DNA of 30,669 nucleotides from a virus. Every line of letters starts with the position of its first letter. Position 1 is the first letter of the stretch. The stretch is from positions 1 through 30,669 of the IMG/VR virus record IMGVR_UViG_3300031507_000022; one strand, given 5' to 3'. Of the stretch, positions 6,355 through 12,869 are shown one piece after another. Both the position numbers and the translations under genes were made by a program. The notes under the pieces are model-generated. The model was given only the letters and a program-made list of their open reading frames with translations. It was not told where the DNA came from and did not search any database.

Positions 6355-8063
6355 CAGACGTCCGCCTCTGCCGGAAGTTTTGGCATCTCGTCGTGGATCG
6401 ACGCCGGCAGCGCTTCCATGTCGTAGATGCGGCTCGCACTGTCTATCAGATCGTCAAACGTCGCAAATGGGAAAAACAGCATTTGTTCCATCAACAGCCG
6501 CGTCAGGTCGTAGATCTCCCCCTCCTCATTCTTTCGCGTGATCGGCTTCGCGCACAGATACTCCTGCCCGCGCTCCTTCAACTCGGCGATCGCCTTCAAA
6601 TCGCCCTTCAACTCCTTGAACGACATCTTCGCCTCGTCCATGTCCGCTTCCCATAGCGACGGTCCGATGCCCTGGACGTGCACGATGCCGGGCAGGAAGT
6701 ACGCGCCATACTCGACGTCAGGCTGCAAGCGTCCCACGCGATCGACCTTCGACCCTCCACCCTCGCGCGGCCAGGCCAACTCTGCGATCGAGAACACGTA
6801 TTTCTCCTCTCGCATGCGCTCCGTGAAATATTCATCGTCCGCCTGCTGTCCGTACCGCTCGTAGCCGGCGCGCACCATGTTGATGCCTGGCACCTTCGAC
6901 CACTTCTGATGGAAGTGCTTCAGATGGTCCCACCGCTGGCTCAGCTTCATTCGATGGCAGGCGCCGTCCAACAGGTACTTGTTCGCATTCGAGTCGATCC
7001 CCGTCACCACGATCGCGGTCCGGTCGCTCGAGGCGCTGCGGCCGCGGCTCGGATCGCACGTGATGTAGACGTTCATCGACGCCGGCCGGGTAAACCAGGG
7101 CGTGAACCACTGCGGGTAGAACATCCGCTCCTTGCCGCTCAGAGGATTCTGCAACATCTGCGCTGCCAGCGTCGAGCGTTGCGTCTTGCGCTTCGTCGCC
7201 CATATGGCTGGCGTCATGAGGACCGGCTTCCCGTCGATCTTGCCGTTGAGCGTCGCTGCGTAAATGCGCGGCGTCACAATGTCCCGATCGAGGATCGACC
7301 CATAGGTGTCGGCGAACGTGTAGCGCGTGCCTATAATTTGCAGCCTGCCCTCGCCGGCGCCAAGGTTGTCCGACATCTCGAAAGCCGTCGTCGTCTTGGC
7401 CACCTGCTCCGGCGTGCTGACCGATTCCAGCGTGACGATGTCGTCGTAAATGCGCAGGAGGAAGTGGCGCGACGTCGGTTGCCCCTTCACGAGCCCGTGC
7501 GCCTCTACCGTCGCTTCTTTCGGGTTGCCCTTGCGCCGGACCGTGAACGCCTCATTCGACCACACAGGCGCCTCGCTGGCCGGCTTTAGCCAGCAGACAT
7601 CCGCATAAAGCGAGCGCAGATCGTTGTTCGCTTCGAACTCGCGCTTGATCTGTGCGACGAACTTCTCCGAAATGTCCTTCGTGTGGCCGAAGATGCCGAT
7701 CGTGATCTCGGGATCCCGAATGATCTCCTGCACAGAGCCCGCGAATGTGATGATGGTGCTCTTTCCATGTTCGCGAGCCCACAGGTCGATGTGGAAGTCA
7801 GGGGCGAGCTCCACCTCGCGACAACGATCGTACAGCCACGGGTGCTGCATGTCCTTGCGCGCAAGGATCGCCGTCAGCAGGTAGAAGCGGTCGACGGCGC
7901 CCAAGTACGAGCGGTCCGCATCGCTCGCCACCTTCTCGAACGTCTCGTAGAAATCACACGCAGCGTCATAGTCGAGGGTGTGGAGGTCGTCGTGCTCGAC
8001 ATAGTCGACCAGCCACGGATCGGCGGCGGCACGGTAGCGATCACCGTGGTACGGAGATAGCAT
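6354..8063 (-). CDS. terL: Terminase large subunit
   Basis: This is the packaging motor: an ATPase that drives DNA into the prohead and a nuclease that cuts concatemers. In 569 residues the ATPase comes first. A variant Walker A, REHGKST, lies at about 97-103. Walker B, LLRIYDD, lies at about 202-208, with Glu213 shortly after as a possible catalytic carboxylate. A coupling-type segment (IIGTRYTF) is at about 243-250. The RNase-H-like nuclease domain begins at about 331 with NVYITCDPSRG (Asp337) and SSDRTAIVV. A late Asp pair near DDLIDSASRIYD fits the last metal ligand. Length is typical. The ATG at 8063 lies 23 nt inside the small membrane-protein gene upstream, which implies coupled translation. 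Confidence 0.95.
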   Translation of the reverse strand: MLSPYHGDRYRAAADPWLVDYVEHDDLHTLDYDAACDFYETFEKVASDADRSYLGAVDRFYLLTAILARKDMQHPWLYDRCREVELAPDFHIDLWAREHGKSTIITFAGSVQEIIRDPEITIGIFGHTKDISEKFVAQIKREFEANNDLRSLYADVCWLKPASEAPVWSNEAFTVRRKGNPKEATVEAHGLVKGQPTSRHFLLRIYDDIVTLESVSTPEQVAKTTTAFEMSDNLGAGEGRLQIIGTRYTFADTYGSILDRDIVTPRIYAATLNGKIDGKPVLMTPAIWATKRKTQRSTLAAQMLQNPLSGKERMFYPQWFTPWFTRPASMNVYITCDPSRGRSASSDRTAIVVTGIDSNANKYLLDGACHRMKLSQRWDHLKHFHQKWSKVPGINMVRAGYERYGQQADDEYFTERMREEKYVFSIAELAWPREGGGSKVDRVGRLQPDVEYGAYFLPGIVHVQGIGPSLWEADMDEAKMSFKELKGDLKAIAELKERGQEYLCAKPITRKNEEGEIYDLTRLLMEQMLFFPFATFDDLIDSASRIYDMEALPASIHDEMPKLPAEADV

Positions 8064-8178
8064 AGGGGCTCGTGAAGTAGCAGGCTGGATCGGTTCCGCA
8101 CGAAACGCCAGCCATGACGAGGACGAACAGCACGACCGCCACGGTCGCGCAGCCGACTATCACCTTGAACTCAGTCAC
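8041..8178 (-). CDS. 45-residue single-pass membrane peptide
   Basis: A tiny protein with GTG at 8178 (overlap GTGA with the upstream stop) and stop 23 nt inside the terminase gene. After a short polar start (TEFK) comes a clear membrane span (VIVGCATVAVVLFVLVMAG), then a short Cys-containing tail (SCGTDPAC). Orientation rules would put the tail outside. A larger frame starting upstream is Arg-rich and not supported by the coupling pattern. Possibly a small envelope or lysis-helper peptide; not provable here. Confidence 0.6.
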   Translation of the reverse strand: MTEFKVIVGCATVAVVLFVLVMAGVSCGTDPACYFTSPYAISVPR

Positions 8179-8480
8179 CTCTGTACCCCGAGAGCATCGA
8201 CTGCCTGGCGCAATGCGTCCTCGGCTTCGGACAGCACGTTGAGGCGCGGCAACCACTCCGGCGACTTGACGGGAAGGGCGAGCATCTCCCTGCGCGCCTT
8301 CGCCCATGCGACAGCAGCTTCGACGACGGCAGGCTGCGCGCTGGCGCGGTGGATCAGCTCTGCGCGCATTGCCTCGACGGTCGAGGCGTAGCGGATCGTT
8401 CCGATCGTGAGAATGTCGCCTGGCGCGATCGTGGTGGCCAAGCGCACACCGTTGGCATCCTCGATGGCGAGCGCGGTCAT
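8175..8480 (-). CDS. Hypothetical helical protein
   Basis: A 101-residue protein in the run of small genes between the two terminase genes. The N-terminal third is strand-rich (VRLATTIAPGDILTIGTIRY), the rest is helical and Ala-rich (PAVVEAAVAWAKARREML; NVLSEAEDALRQAVDAL). Start at the ATG at 8480 with an AAGGTC ribosome-binding site; stop overlaps the next start as GTGA. No known domain recognised. Confidence 0.75.
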   Translation of the reverse strand: MTALAIEDANGVRLATTIAPGDILTIGTIRYASTVEAMRAELIHRASAQPAVVEAAVAWAKARREMLALPVKSPEWLPRLNVLSEAEDALRQAVDALGVQR

Positions 8481-8483
8481 GGG

Positions 8484-8681
8484 TCAGACCTTCCCGATGT
8501 TCGGATACTTCTTCGCGACCTTGGCGCGCACTGCCTTCTTCTCGGCCGGTGTGCCGTGCTGCGCGACGCGAGAGAGCGCCGCTCGAGCGTGGTTCTTGTC
8601 CTCGACAGGGTAGCGCCGCCCCTTCAGAGCGAACGCCTTGCCCGGCAGCGCCTTACGCTGCTTTGCCGTCAGCTTCGCCAT
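8484..8681 (-). CDS. Small basic protein (MAKLTAKQRK type)
   Basis: A 65-residue, strongly basic protein. The sequence type MAKLTAKQRKALPGKAFAL, followed by RRYPVEDKNHARAALSRVAQHG and a KKYPNIGK end, recurs in many phages. It resembles the short domain of unknown function often fused to phage head-maturation or capsid-associated proteins. The chain is helical after residue 25. Start at 8681, 13 nt inside the end of the upstream gene. A DNA- or capsid-contact role is plausible from charge only. Confidence 0.8.
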   Translation of the reverse strand: MAKLTAKQRKALPGKAFALKGRRYPVEDKNHARAALSRVAQHGTPAEKKAVRAKVAKKYPNIGKV

Positions 8682-8857
8682 TGTCGTTCCTCAATGAGGT
8701 TGATCATCCAGATGTGCCAGCCGCGATAGCTCATCCATCTCTCGCGCTCGCCATCGTTCACCAGCACGTCATGGCCAGGATACACCCGATTCGCGATGTC
8801 GCAGTAGCGAGCTGACAGCGGGCGGATCATATCCTTCCACATCTCGGCCGTGAGCAT
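8669..8857 (-). CDS. Hypothetical 62-residue protein
   Basis: A small acidic-to-neutral protein rich in Trp, Tyr and Arg (MWKDMIRPLSARYCDIANR, then WMSYRGWHIWMINLIEER). It looks folded rather than random, and the ATG at 8857 is one base after the stop of a 16-residue reading (8859-8909). It overlaps the following basic-protein gene by 13 nt. I do not recognise the family. Confidence 0.65.
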   Translation of the reverse strand: MLTAEMWKDMIRPLSARYCDIANRVYPGHDVLVNDGERERWMSYRGWHIWMINLIEERQWRS

Positions 8858-8858
8858 G

Positions 8859-8909
8859 TCAGTACCCCGGCCGCGGCTTCGGAGGCTTCGGCTTCGTGCG
8901 CTTGCCCAT
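8859..8909 (-). CDS. Possible 16-residue Lys/Pro peptide
   Basis: A 17-codon frame (ATG at 8909) encodes MGKRTKPKPPKPRPGY, and fills the gap between two real genes. It is preceded by GGAG overlapping the stop of the upstream gene, and ends one base before the next ATG. The composition (five Lys, two Arg, six Pro) is far from the average of the window. No other reading explains the gap. It may be a genuine micro-protein that binds nucleic acid or just a translated spacer. Confidence 0.4.
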   Translation of the reverse strand: MGKRTKPKPPKPRPGY

Positions 8910-8914
8910 GTTGG

Positions 8915-9229
8915 CTACTCCACCATCGTCTCGCCACTCGGCTCGTCCCGCACGCCAATCGTCATTTGGATCTGGCCATCAGGATCGAACGCGGCGATTC
9001 TCCTCACCCGGCCAAAGCTCTCTGGAATACCGAGACGAACCTCCGGGTAATCAAGCAGAAGGTGCGCGCAGATGACAGCGACCAGCCTATCCTTGACCAA
9101 CTCGCCTCGCGGTTTTTCACCAAACGCCGTGCGCACTCGGTAGAAGCCGTGTGCCGGCTCCCACTCGGCATAGACATCACTCCCGCCAATCAGCGGGCGC
9201 ACTTCCTTCATGGGATTCGTGCGCTTCAT
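8915..9229 (-). CDS. Hypothetical protein
   Basis: A 104-residue protein of mixed alpha/beta type: YAEWEPAHGFYRVRTAFGE looks like strands, then KDRLVAVICAHLLLDYPE a helix, and a final strand pair (IAAFDPDGQIQMTIGVRDE). It has no metal motif or membrane segment. There is an alternative ATG seven codons in. It lies in the string of small genes between the terminase subunits; role unknown. Confidence 0.75.
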   Translation of the reverse strand: MKRTNPMKEVRPLIGGSDVYAEWEPAHGFYRVRTAFGEKPRGELVKDRLVAVICAHLLLDYPEVRLGIPESFGRVRRIAAFDPDGQIQMTIGVRDEPSGETMVE

Positions 9230-9232
9230 TGG

Positions 9233-9475
9233 TCAGTCTCCTTCCGCCAGCCGCAGCGCAGCCACGATCTCGGCGCGCTCGCGCTCCAGCGCCACCAGCC
9301 TAAGCCCGGCGACGATGTCGGCTGCCAACCCTGGCTCCATCACCACGCGCAGGGTGAGCCCGGCATCGGTGCTGCGGTCGCTCACCACGCTGAATAGCGT
9401 CGACCCGCCCCAGTTGTTGACGATCTCGGCCGTGCCGGCATCGATCTGTTTTACGCTGAACCGTTGCTGCGTCAT
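9233..9475 (-). CDS. Hypothetical protein
   Basis: An 80-residue protein with a beta-rich first half (RFSVKQIDAGTAEIVNNWGG, STLFSVVS) and a long C-terminal helix (AADIVAGLRLVALERERAEIVAAL). The start ATG at 9475 overlaps the stop of the ribbon-helix-helix gene as ATGA, so it may be co-translated with it. It is not a BrnT-type toxin: it lacks the expected small basic RelE-like core. Confidence 0.7.
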   Translation of the reverse strand: MTQQRFSVKQIDAGTAEIVNNWGGSTLFSVVSDRSTDAGLTLRVVMEPGLAADIVAGLRLVALERERAEIVAALRLAEGD

Positions 9476-9906
9476 GGCTTCGCCTTTCTGAGTATGTCGT
9501 CGATGCGCCCCTGCCAGCCCTTGCCGGTCGCGCGGAATGCCTCGATCACGTCAGCGCCCAAGCGAAGCGTGATCTGCTTCTTGCCGCTCGGCGGTCGCCC
9601 GCCTCGCTTCGCGGTCAGGAAGTTGATGTCGTCGAGCGCCTGGCGAGCCGTGGCCATCACCCTTTCACGCCCATCCTTGACGATCTTTCGGGGAGCCATT
9701 TCGATTGCCTTCGGAGGAGCAACCACCTGTTTCGGAGGTTTTGGCGGCGGCGTCGGCTTCGCTTTCGTGGCCTGTGGCGCTCGCGGTGCCTTCGGAGCGG
9801 CCTTGGCTACGGTCTGCTCGACCACAGCGACGGGCGAACTCTTGCATGATCGGCCACACCATCGCCACGACGAGCACACCTCACACTTTTTCGCCAAGTT
9901 GACCAT
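9472..9906 (-). CDS. BrnA-like ribbon-helix-helix protein with Cys-cluster N-terminus
   Basis: A 144-residue protein in three parts. Residues 8-21 contain CEVCSSWRWCGRSC, a possible zinc knuckle. Residues 35-75 are a Lys/Pro/Ala linker. The last 40 residues (KKQITLRLGADVIEAF, then KGWQGRIDDILRKA) closely follow the BrnA antitoxin fold, a ribbon-helix-helix DNA-binding dimer. BrnA normally sits next to the BrnT toxin; none is visible here. It could act as a DNA-binding partner of the terminase small subunit encoded just upstream, or as an autorepressor. The ATG at 9906 is chosen; an upstream TTG at 9942 would begin inside a palindrome. Confidence 0.7.
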   Translation of the reverse strand: MVNLAKKCEVCSSWRWCGRSCKSSPVAVVEQTVAKAAPKAPRAPQATKAKPTPPPKPPKQVVAPPKAIEMAPRKIVKDGRERVMATARQALDDINFLTAKRGGRPPSGKKQITLRLGADVIEAFRATGKGWQGRIDDILRKAKP

Positions 9907-9910
9907 TGGA

Positions 9911-9952
9911 GTTATGTAACCATAAAACTCATTGCGGAGCAATCGTAGTTAC
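9911..9952. promoter_or_regulatory. Palindromes upstream of the ribbon-helix-helix gene
   Basis: The 53-nt gap between the terminase small subunit gene and the BrnA-like gene holds two dyads: GTTATGTAAC (9911-9920) and ATTGCGGAGCAAT (9931-9943), flanked by a further GTTAC at 9948-9952. The stretch is AT-richer than its surroundings. Such short dyads are the usual size for ribbon-helix-helix operators, so autoregulation by the adjacent gene is a reasonable but untested idea. Confidence 0.4.
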
Positions 9953-9959
9953 AGAACTC

Positions 9960-10424
9960 TCAGCCCTTGCTACGGTCGCGGATCAAATGCGGGAACCGGA
10001 TTACCTGCACCGCCCGCTCATCCCGCTCCGCCGTCGACGTCGCAGCCTCGGCCGGCGTCAGCGGCTTGCCGCGCAAATGCTCGTGCGTCAGCGTCGGACT
10101 ATCCTCGTAACCCAGGCATTTGGCGATGTAGCGCTCGTTTATGCCCGCTTCCTTGTGGTCCCCGACCTCGTGCGCAGCATCGGCCACGGCACGGATCCGC
10201 GCGAACACGGTAGCAGCGTCATATGCCTGCGTTTCCACCAGTTTCTTGGCCGTGGCGGCCTGCAATTCGGCCACTCTGGCCATGATCCTGTCATTCCCTT
10301 TAAGGCGCCGACAGTTGGCGTCGGATGGCCGATAGCCTGCCTTCGCGTATGCAGCGGTTGAGGTGGCGCCCTTGAAAATGGCTTGGGCGAACAACTCCCA
10401 CCGTTGATTGACGAGGGCAGGCAT
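9960..10424 (-). CDS. terS: Terminase small subunit
   Basis: A 154-residue protein that recognises the packaging site and activates the large subunit. The N-terminal MPALVNQRWELFAQAIFKG, followed by TAAYAKAGYRPSDANCRRL and MARVAELQAA, is the DNA-binding helix-turn-helix pattern shared by the Terminase_2-type small subunits. The middle, ARIRAVADAAHEVGDHKEAG, is helical and fits the oligomerisation core; the tail is charged. The start at 10424 has an ideal AGGAG site five bases upstream; the longer upstream reading is a Pro/Ser-rich shadow of the preceding gene. It is separated from the large subunit by eight small genes. Confidence 0.85.
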   Translation of the reverse strand: MPALVNQRWELFAQAIFKGATSTAAYAKAGYRPSDANCRRLKGNDRIMARVAELQAATAKKLVETQAYDAATVFARIRAVADAAHEVGDHKEAGINERYIAKCLGYEDSPTLTHEHLRGKPLTPAEAATSTAERDERAVQVIRFPHLIRDRSKG

Positions 10425-10431
10425 TGGGCTC

Positions 10432-10980
10432 CTATGCGACTTTGAAGATGGTCCAGGTATTTGCGGCGGTGCGGCGGAGTCCGAGCTTGCCGGAAGTGGC
10501 GGCAGCGAAGGCGACGAAGGCGTTGCCGCCGTCGGTCCAGCCTGCGGCCGTGGCGACGGTGAAGGTGTTGCCACCCGTGTTGACGATGGCAACCTCAATG
10601 TAATCAGAGGGTTGACCCCCGGGGAACAGGGCGAGGTAAGCGGCGTCGAGGATGGTGGCAGTGTCGAGAGTGGCGACAACGGCGGCGCCAGTGGTGGAGG
10701 TGACGATGCCACCAAGCAGCAGAGCTGCGGTCAGGGTGCCGGTGGCGTTGAGCGTGCCGGCAGCAGCCTGGGTGGTGGGCATGACGGCTGCGGTCTGGCG
10801 AAAGCCGCCAATGCCCTTGTTGGCGTCGACGACAAGCGGGGAGCTCGCCACGACTGTGCCAGGCGAAGCGGCGCCGAGGCCGAGAGCGTTGAGGATTGCA
10901 GCAGTGACTCCGCTAACATCGACCTTGTCGATCGTCATTTTGCGCGAGCCGGCAAAGATGTGCCATTTCTCTCCTGCCAT
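10432..10980 (-). CDS. Head decoration or fibre-like protein
   Basis: A 182-residue protein with a charged first 20 residues, then a low-complexity Ala/Thr/Gly-rich body (TGTLTAALLLGGIVTSTTGA), and a C-terminal beta-domain (VNTGGNTFTVATAAGWTDG ... GKLGLRRTAANTWTIFKVA). This type of C-terminal repeat-like domain, with a Gly/Thr ladder ending in W-T-[IV], is common in phage capsid decoration and fibre proteins. The ATG at 10980 is chosen because it has GGAG at ideal distance; an internal ATG at 10938 lacks a ribosome-binding site. It sits directly upstream of the terminase small subunit, which is unusual for a tail fibre and fits a decoration role better. Confidence 0.6.
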   Translation of the reverse strand: MAGEKWHIFAGSRKMTIDKVDVSGVTAAILNALGLGAASPGTVVASSPLVVDANKGIGGFRQTAAVMPTTQAAAGTLNATGTLTAALLLGGIVTSTTGAAVVATLDTATILDAAYLALFPGGQPSDYIEVAIVNTGGNTFTVATAAGWTDGGNAFVAFAAATSGKLGLRRTAANTWTIFKVA

Positions 10981-10993
10981 TGGAATCTCCGAT

Positions 10994-11299
10994 TCAGGCT
11001 AGGCCGCGGGAGTGCGGCGAGCGGAGAGTAGATGGCGGACGCTGTTCTGTCCATGTGGTGAGCACGATGCCCTCGCAGACCACGCGGTGGATGCGGCAAT
11101 CGGCCTTTGGATCGAACATCGACTGGTGCTCGAACGTGAGGACGTCCATGGGTGCGATCTCTGTGACGCTGCCGTTCGGGAGCGGAGCGAAAGACTGGAC
11201 GGATTCCAGAGCCACGCGATATTTCGGCTGCTTGCCGTCCCAGCCAGCGTTGGCGCGCTCCCATGCCGCACGGATCTTGGCTTCGCGCTCCGGGGTCAT
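10994..11299 (-). CDS. Hypothetical protein
   Basis: A 101-residue protein. It starts with a helix (PEREAKIRAAWERANAG), then a beta-rich part (KYRVALESVQSFAPLPNG, SVTEIAPMDVLTFEH) and two Cys late in the chain (DCRIHRVVCEG). It begins at the ATG at 11299, overlapping the upstream stop as ATGA. No domain recognised. The Arg/Ser-rich last ten residues could be disordered. Confidence 0.75.
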   Translation of the reverse strand: MTPEREAKIRAAWERANAGWDGKQPKYRVALESVQSFAPLPNGSVTEIAPMDVLTFEHQSMFDPKADCRIHRVVCEGIVLTTWTEQRPPSTLRSPHSRGLA

Positions 11300-11529
11300 C
11301 GCTCTCCCCTCTCGATGGCGCGCGCTATGCGCTCGGCGGTCGCAGCCTTGTCGATGTGTGTCTGGTGCATCGTCGTGCCCTTGACGCGCTCGGCGATGGC
11401 TCTCTGGTGGCGCGCCTCGTCGCGGGCGATCTTCGCGCAGGCGGCGCGCTCCTTGGCGATGGCGGCGTCGATCGCCGCCTGCATCTCGGCGTTCTGCTCT
11501 GTCGTCAGGACGTCGGAGTAGAAGGTCAT
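11296..11529 (-). CDS. Small helical protein
   Basis: A 77-residue, highly helical and charged protein (TTEQNAEMQAAIDAAIAKER, CAKIARDEARHQRAIAER) that would form a helical hairpin or coiled coil. The ATG at 11529 is coupled (ATGA) to the upstream gene; a longer frame upstream is not family-like. Both ends are in four-base overlaps. Function unknown. Confidence 0.7.
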   Translation of the reverse strand: MTFYSDVLTTEQNAEMQAAIDAAIAKERAACAKIARDEARHQRAIAERVKGTTMHQTHIDKAATAERIARAIERGER

Positions 11530-11720
11530 GAAAGTTCGCTCTCCATGATCTCGGCGATCCTGCTGAGGTTCAGTCGCGGCATGATCGGTCGGCCGCGATC
11601 CCATTTCGGATCTTTGAAGGAGAGCTGCTTATCGCCATGGTGGTCAGTCTCGGCGCGGATGGTATCCGGCTGCGCTTCCATGGCGCTCACTAGGGCACGC
11701 TCAATGTCGCGTACGTTCAT
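11526..11720 (-). CDS. Hypothetical 64-residue protein
   Basis: A small protein starting at the ATG at 11720 (ATGA overlap with the upstream stop). The N-terminal NVRDIERALVSAMEAQPD is helical, the middle is polar with His and Trp (DHHGDKQLSFKDPKWDRG), and the end is again helical (LSRIAEIMESELS). Nothing diagnostic; it is a typical small accessory gene of this operon. Confidence 0.65.
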   Translation of the reverse strand: MNVRDIERALVSAMEAQPDTIRAETDHHGDKQLSFKDPKWDRGRPIMPRLNLSRIAEIMESELS

Positions 11721-11950
11721 TGGTCCCGCCACTCTGCGCGGATCGCCTTGACGTGGCGCCCGACCGCCATAGGCGAAAGGTTCAGCGCCTTAGCGCACTC
11801 GCTCTGTGTACCCCACGGGTGCGCGGTCTGCCACATGCGGATGCGCTCACGATTATCGCGGCCAGCCTCGATCTGCTTGTGGTTGACGAAGGCGTTCACG
11901 GGCGCGGTTCCTGTCTTGCGGGTGGCGTTGAGCTTGAGGGGGATGGGCAT
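11717..11950 (-). CDS. Helix-turn-helix protein
   Basis: A 77-residue protein with a basic, flexible N-terminus (PLKLNATRKTGTAP) and a C-terminal helix-turn-helix: RERIRMWQTAHPWGTQSEC, then AKALNLSPMAVGRHVKAI, which reads as supporting helix, turn and recognition helix. It may control this late operon or, like many small phage regulators, the neighbouring divergent promoter at 12.55 kb. The ATG at 11950 lies two bases after the upstream stop. The longer upstream reading is rejected because it shadows the preceding gene. Confidence 0.7.
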   Translation of the reverse strand: MPIPLKLNATRKTGTAPVNAFVNHKQIEAGRDNRERIRMWQTAHPWGTQSECAKALNLSPMAVGRHVKAIRAEWRDQ

Positions 11951-11952
11951 GG

Positions 11953-12222
11953 TCAGGCGGCCGGCTTGGCGGGATGCGACCATTCCAGGCCGATCTTGCG
12001 AGCGCAGTCCATGCCGATCGGGAAGCAACCCATGTCCCCGGCGTCCGTTACATAGTTGGCCTCGTCGTCGGGATGCAGCGCAGACATGCCGCCGTCGACG
12101 CAATGAACCATCCTGAATGGCGAGCCGGGCTTGATGTCCTTCTGGCACCGGCAACAAAAGTGGTCCGTCTTCGGATCGCGCCGGTAATCAGGGTCGATGT
12201 ACTTGGTGCGCGGGTCGGTCAT
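11953..12222 (-). CDS. Zinc-binding small phage protein
   Basis: An 89-residue protein with six Cys and a few His in a pattern fit for one or two zinc ions: HFCCRCQKDI near the start, MVHCVDGG in the middle, and GCFPIGMDCARKIG near the end. The last motif resembles the C-terminal zinc elements of several phage proteins that use a Gly-x-x-Cys pattern (compare DUF6011 at 13151-13987). The ATG at 12222 is preferred to one at 12237, which has no ribosome-binding site. Probably cytoplasmic; role unknown. Confidence 0.7.
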   Translation of the reverse strand: MTDPRTKYIDPDYRRDPKTDHFCCRCQKDIKPGSPFRMVHCVDGGMSALHPDDEANYVTDAGDMGCFPIGMDCARKIGLEWSHPAKPAA

Positions 12223-12265
12223 CGTCTCGTTTCCCATGCTGGTGAGGGCAGGTGATTGGTGGGGG

Positions 12266-12490
12266 TCAGGCGGCGGAAGGATCGGCGATGCGCTCGAAGA
12301 GGTAGCTGCGAGCCTCCCTCGACCAGTCGGCGGCTTTCTCTTGATATTCCGCAGCCTTGCTGGGCATTCCAGCATCGAACCAACGGCGCGCTTCCGCATA
12401 GAAAAACGCGGCCTTTTGCTGGCGCTTGATTGCCCGGTTTGTCAGAAACCGTTTCAGCACTGGGTTCGAATTGGCGGTGCTGGCGTTCAT
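12266..12490 (-). CDS. First gene of the packaging operon; small basic helical protein
   Basis: A 74-residue basic protein with a GGAGAG ribosome-binding site, the first gene downstream of the minus-strand promoter near 12.54 kb. The chain is mostly helical and rich in Arg, Lys and Ala (LKRFLTNRAIKRQQKAAFF, then KAAEYQEKAADWSREARSYL). The second half resembles a tetratricopeptide-like helical pair, but it is too short for certainty. Being first in the operon, it might be a regulator or simply a leader gene. Confidence 0.7.
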   Translation of the reverse strand: MNASTANSNPVLKRFLTNRAIKRQQKAAFFYAEARRWFDAGMPSKAAEYQEKAADWSREARSYLFERIADPSAA

Positions 12491-12538
12491 CTGGTCTCTC
12501 CCGGTTACGAGGGCAGGCGCTCTCGATTCGATGTACGA

Positions 12539-12567
12539 TTTATAAACTCATCTATTGACTGATGCAA
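12539..12567 (-). promoter_or_regulatory. Promoter of the packaging operon (minus strand)
   Basis: Reading leftwards: -35 TTGCAT (12567-12562), a 17-bp spacer, and -10 TATAAA (12544-12539). This is the best sigma70-type match in the intergenic space and is placed about 45 bp upstream of the first minus-strand gene. Its -35 box lies within the spacer of the plus-strand promoter. Confidence 0.6.
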
Positions 12568-12583
12568 GCAATATCTTTATGGA
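12555..12583 (+). promoter_or_regulatory. Promoter of the six-gene plus operon
   Basis: Reading rightwards: -35 TTGACT (12555-12560), 17-bp spacer, -10 TATGGA (12578-12583). Expected start is near 12590, giving a leader of about 50 nt. The leader contains GGGCC ... GGCCC, the second arm of which overlaps the ribosome-binding site of the first gene, so a weak hairpin could modulate translation. Confidence 0.5.
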
Positions 12584-12639
12584 GGGTACTCACACCGCTG
12601 GCATGGGCCGGGGTGATCTGGGCAAGGAGGCCCGACAAA

Positions 12640-12834
12640 ATGTCCTGCTACGAAAAGATCATTCTCGAACTCGATCCGACTGCTGATGCGTGTGGCGTCG
12701 AGTCCTTCATGCGCTGCCAATATGGCACGCTCGACCATCTAAGCCGCGACGACTTCCGCCGCGAGATCAAGCTGGCGAAGGCTTGCGAGCGCGAGCGTCC
12801 CGGTTTTCTTGCCTTGCTCACCTCGACTTACTGA
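12640..12834 (+). CDS. First gene of the plus operon, hypothetical
   Basis: A 64-residue protein with a strong AGGAGG site. It begins MSCYEKIILELDPTADACG and continues with a helical charged stretch (SRDDFRREIKLAKACERER), ending with a short hydrophobic tail. The start at 12640 is decided by the ribosome-binding site; an upstream ATG at 12562 in frame would lie in the promoter. No domain recognised. Confidence 0.75.
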   Translation: MSCYEKIILELDPTADACGVESFMRCQYGTLDHLSRDDFRREIKLAKACERERPGFLALLTSTY

Positions 12835-12869
12835 ACAGCGTTTCGGAAGCTTCCAACCGGAGAACCATC

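Noticed and set aside
6678-7589. A 303-codon plus-strand frame opposite the terminase large subunit
   Set aside because: Arg/His/Leu-rich antisense shadow; the minus strand carries all terminase motifs.
9907-9942. A TTG start that would extend the ribbon-helix-helix protein by 12 residues
   Set aside because: It lies within palindromic DNA and lacks a ribosome-binding site; the ATG at 9906 starts directly before the Cys cluster.
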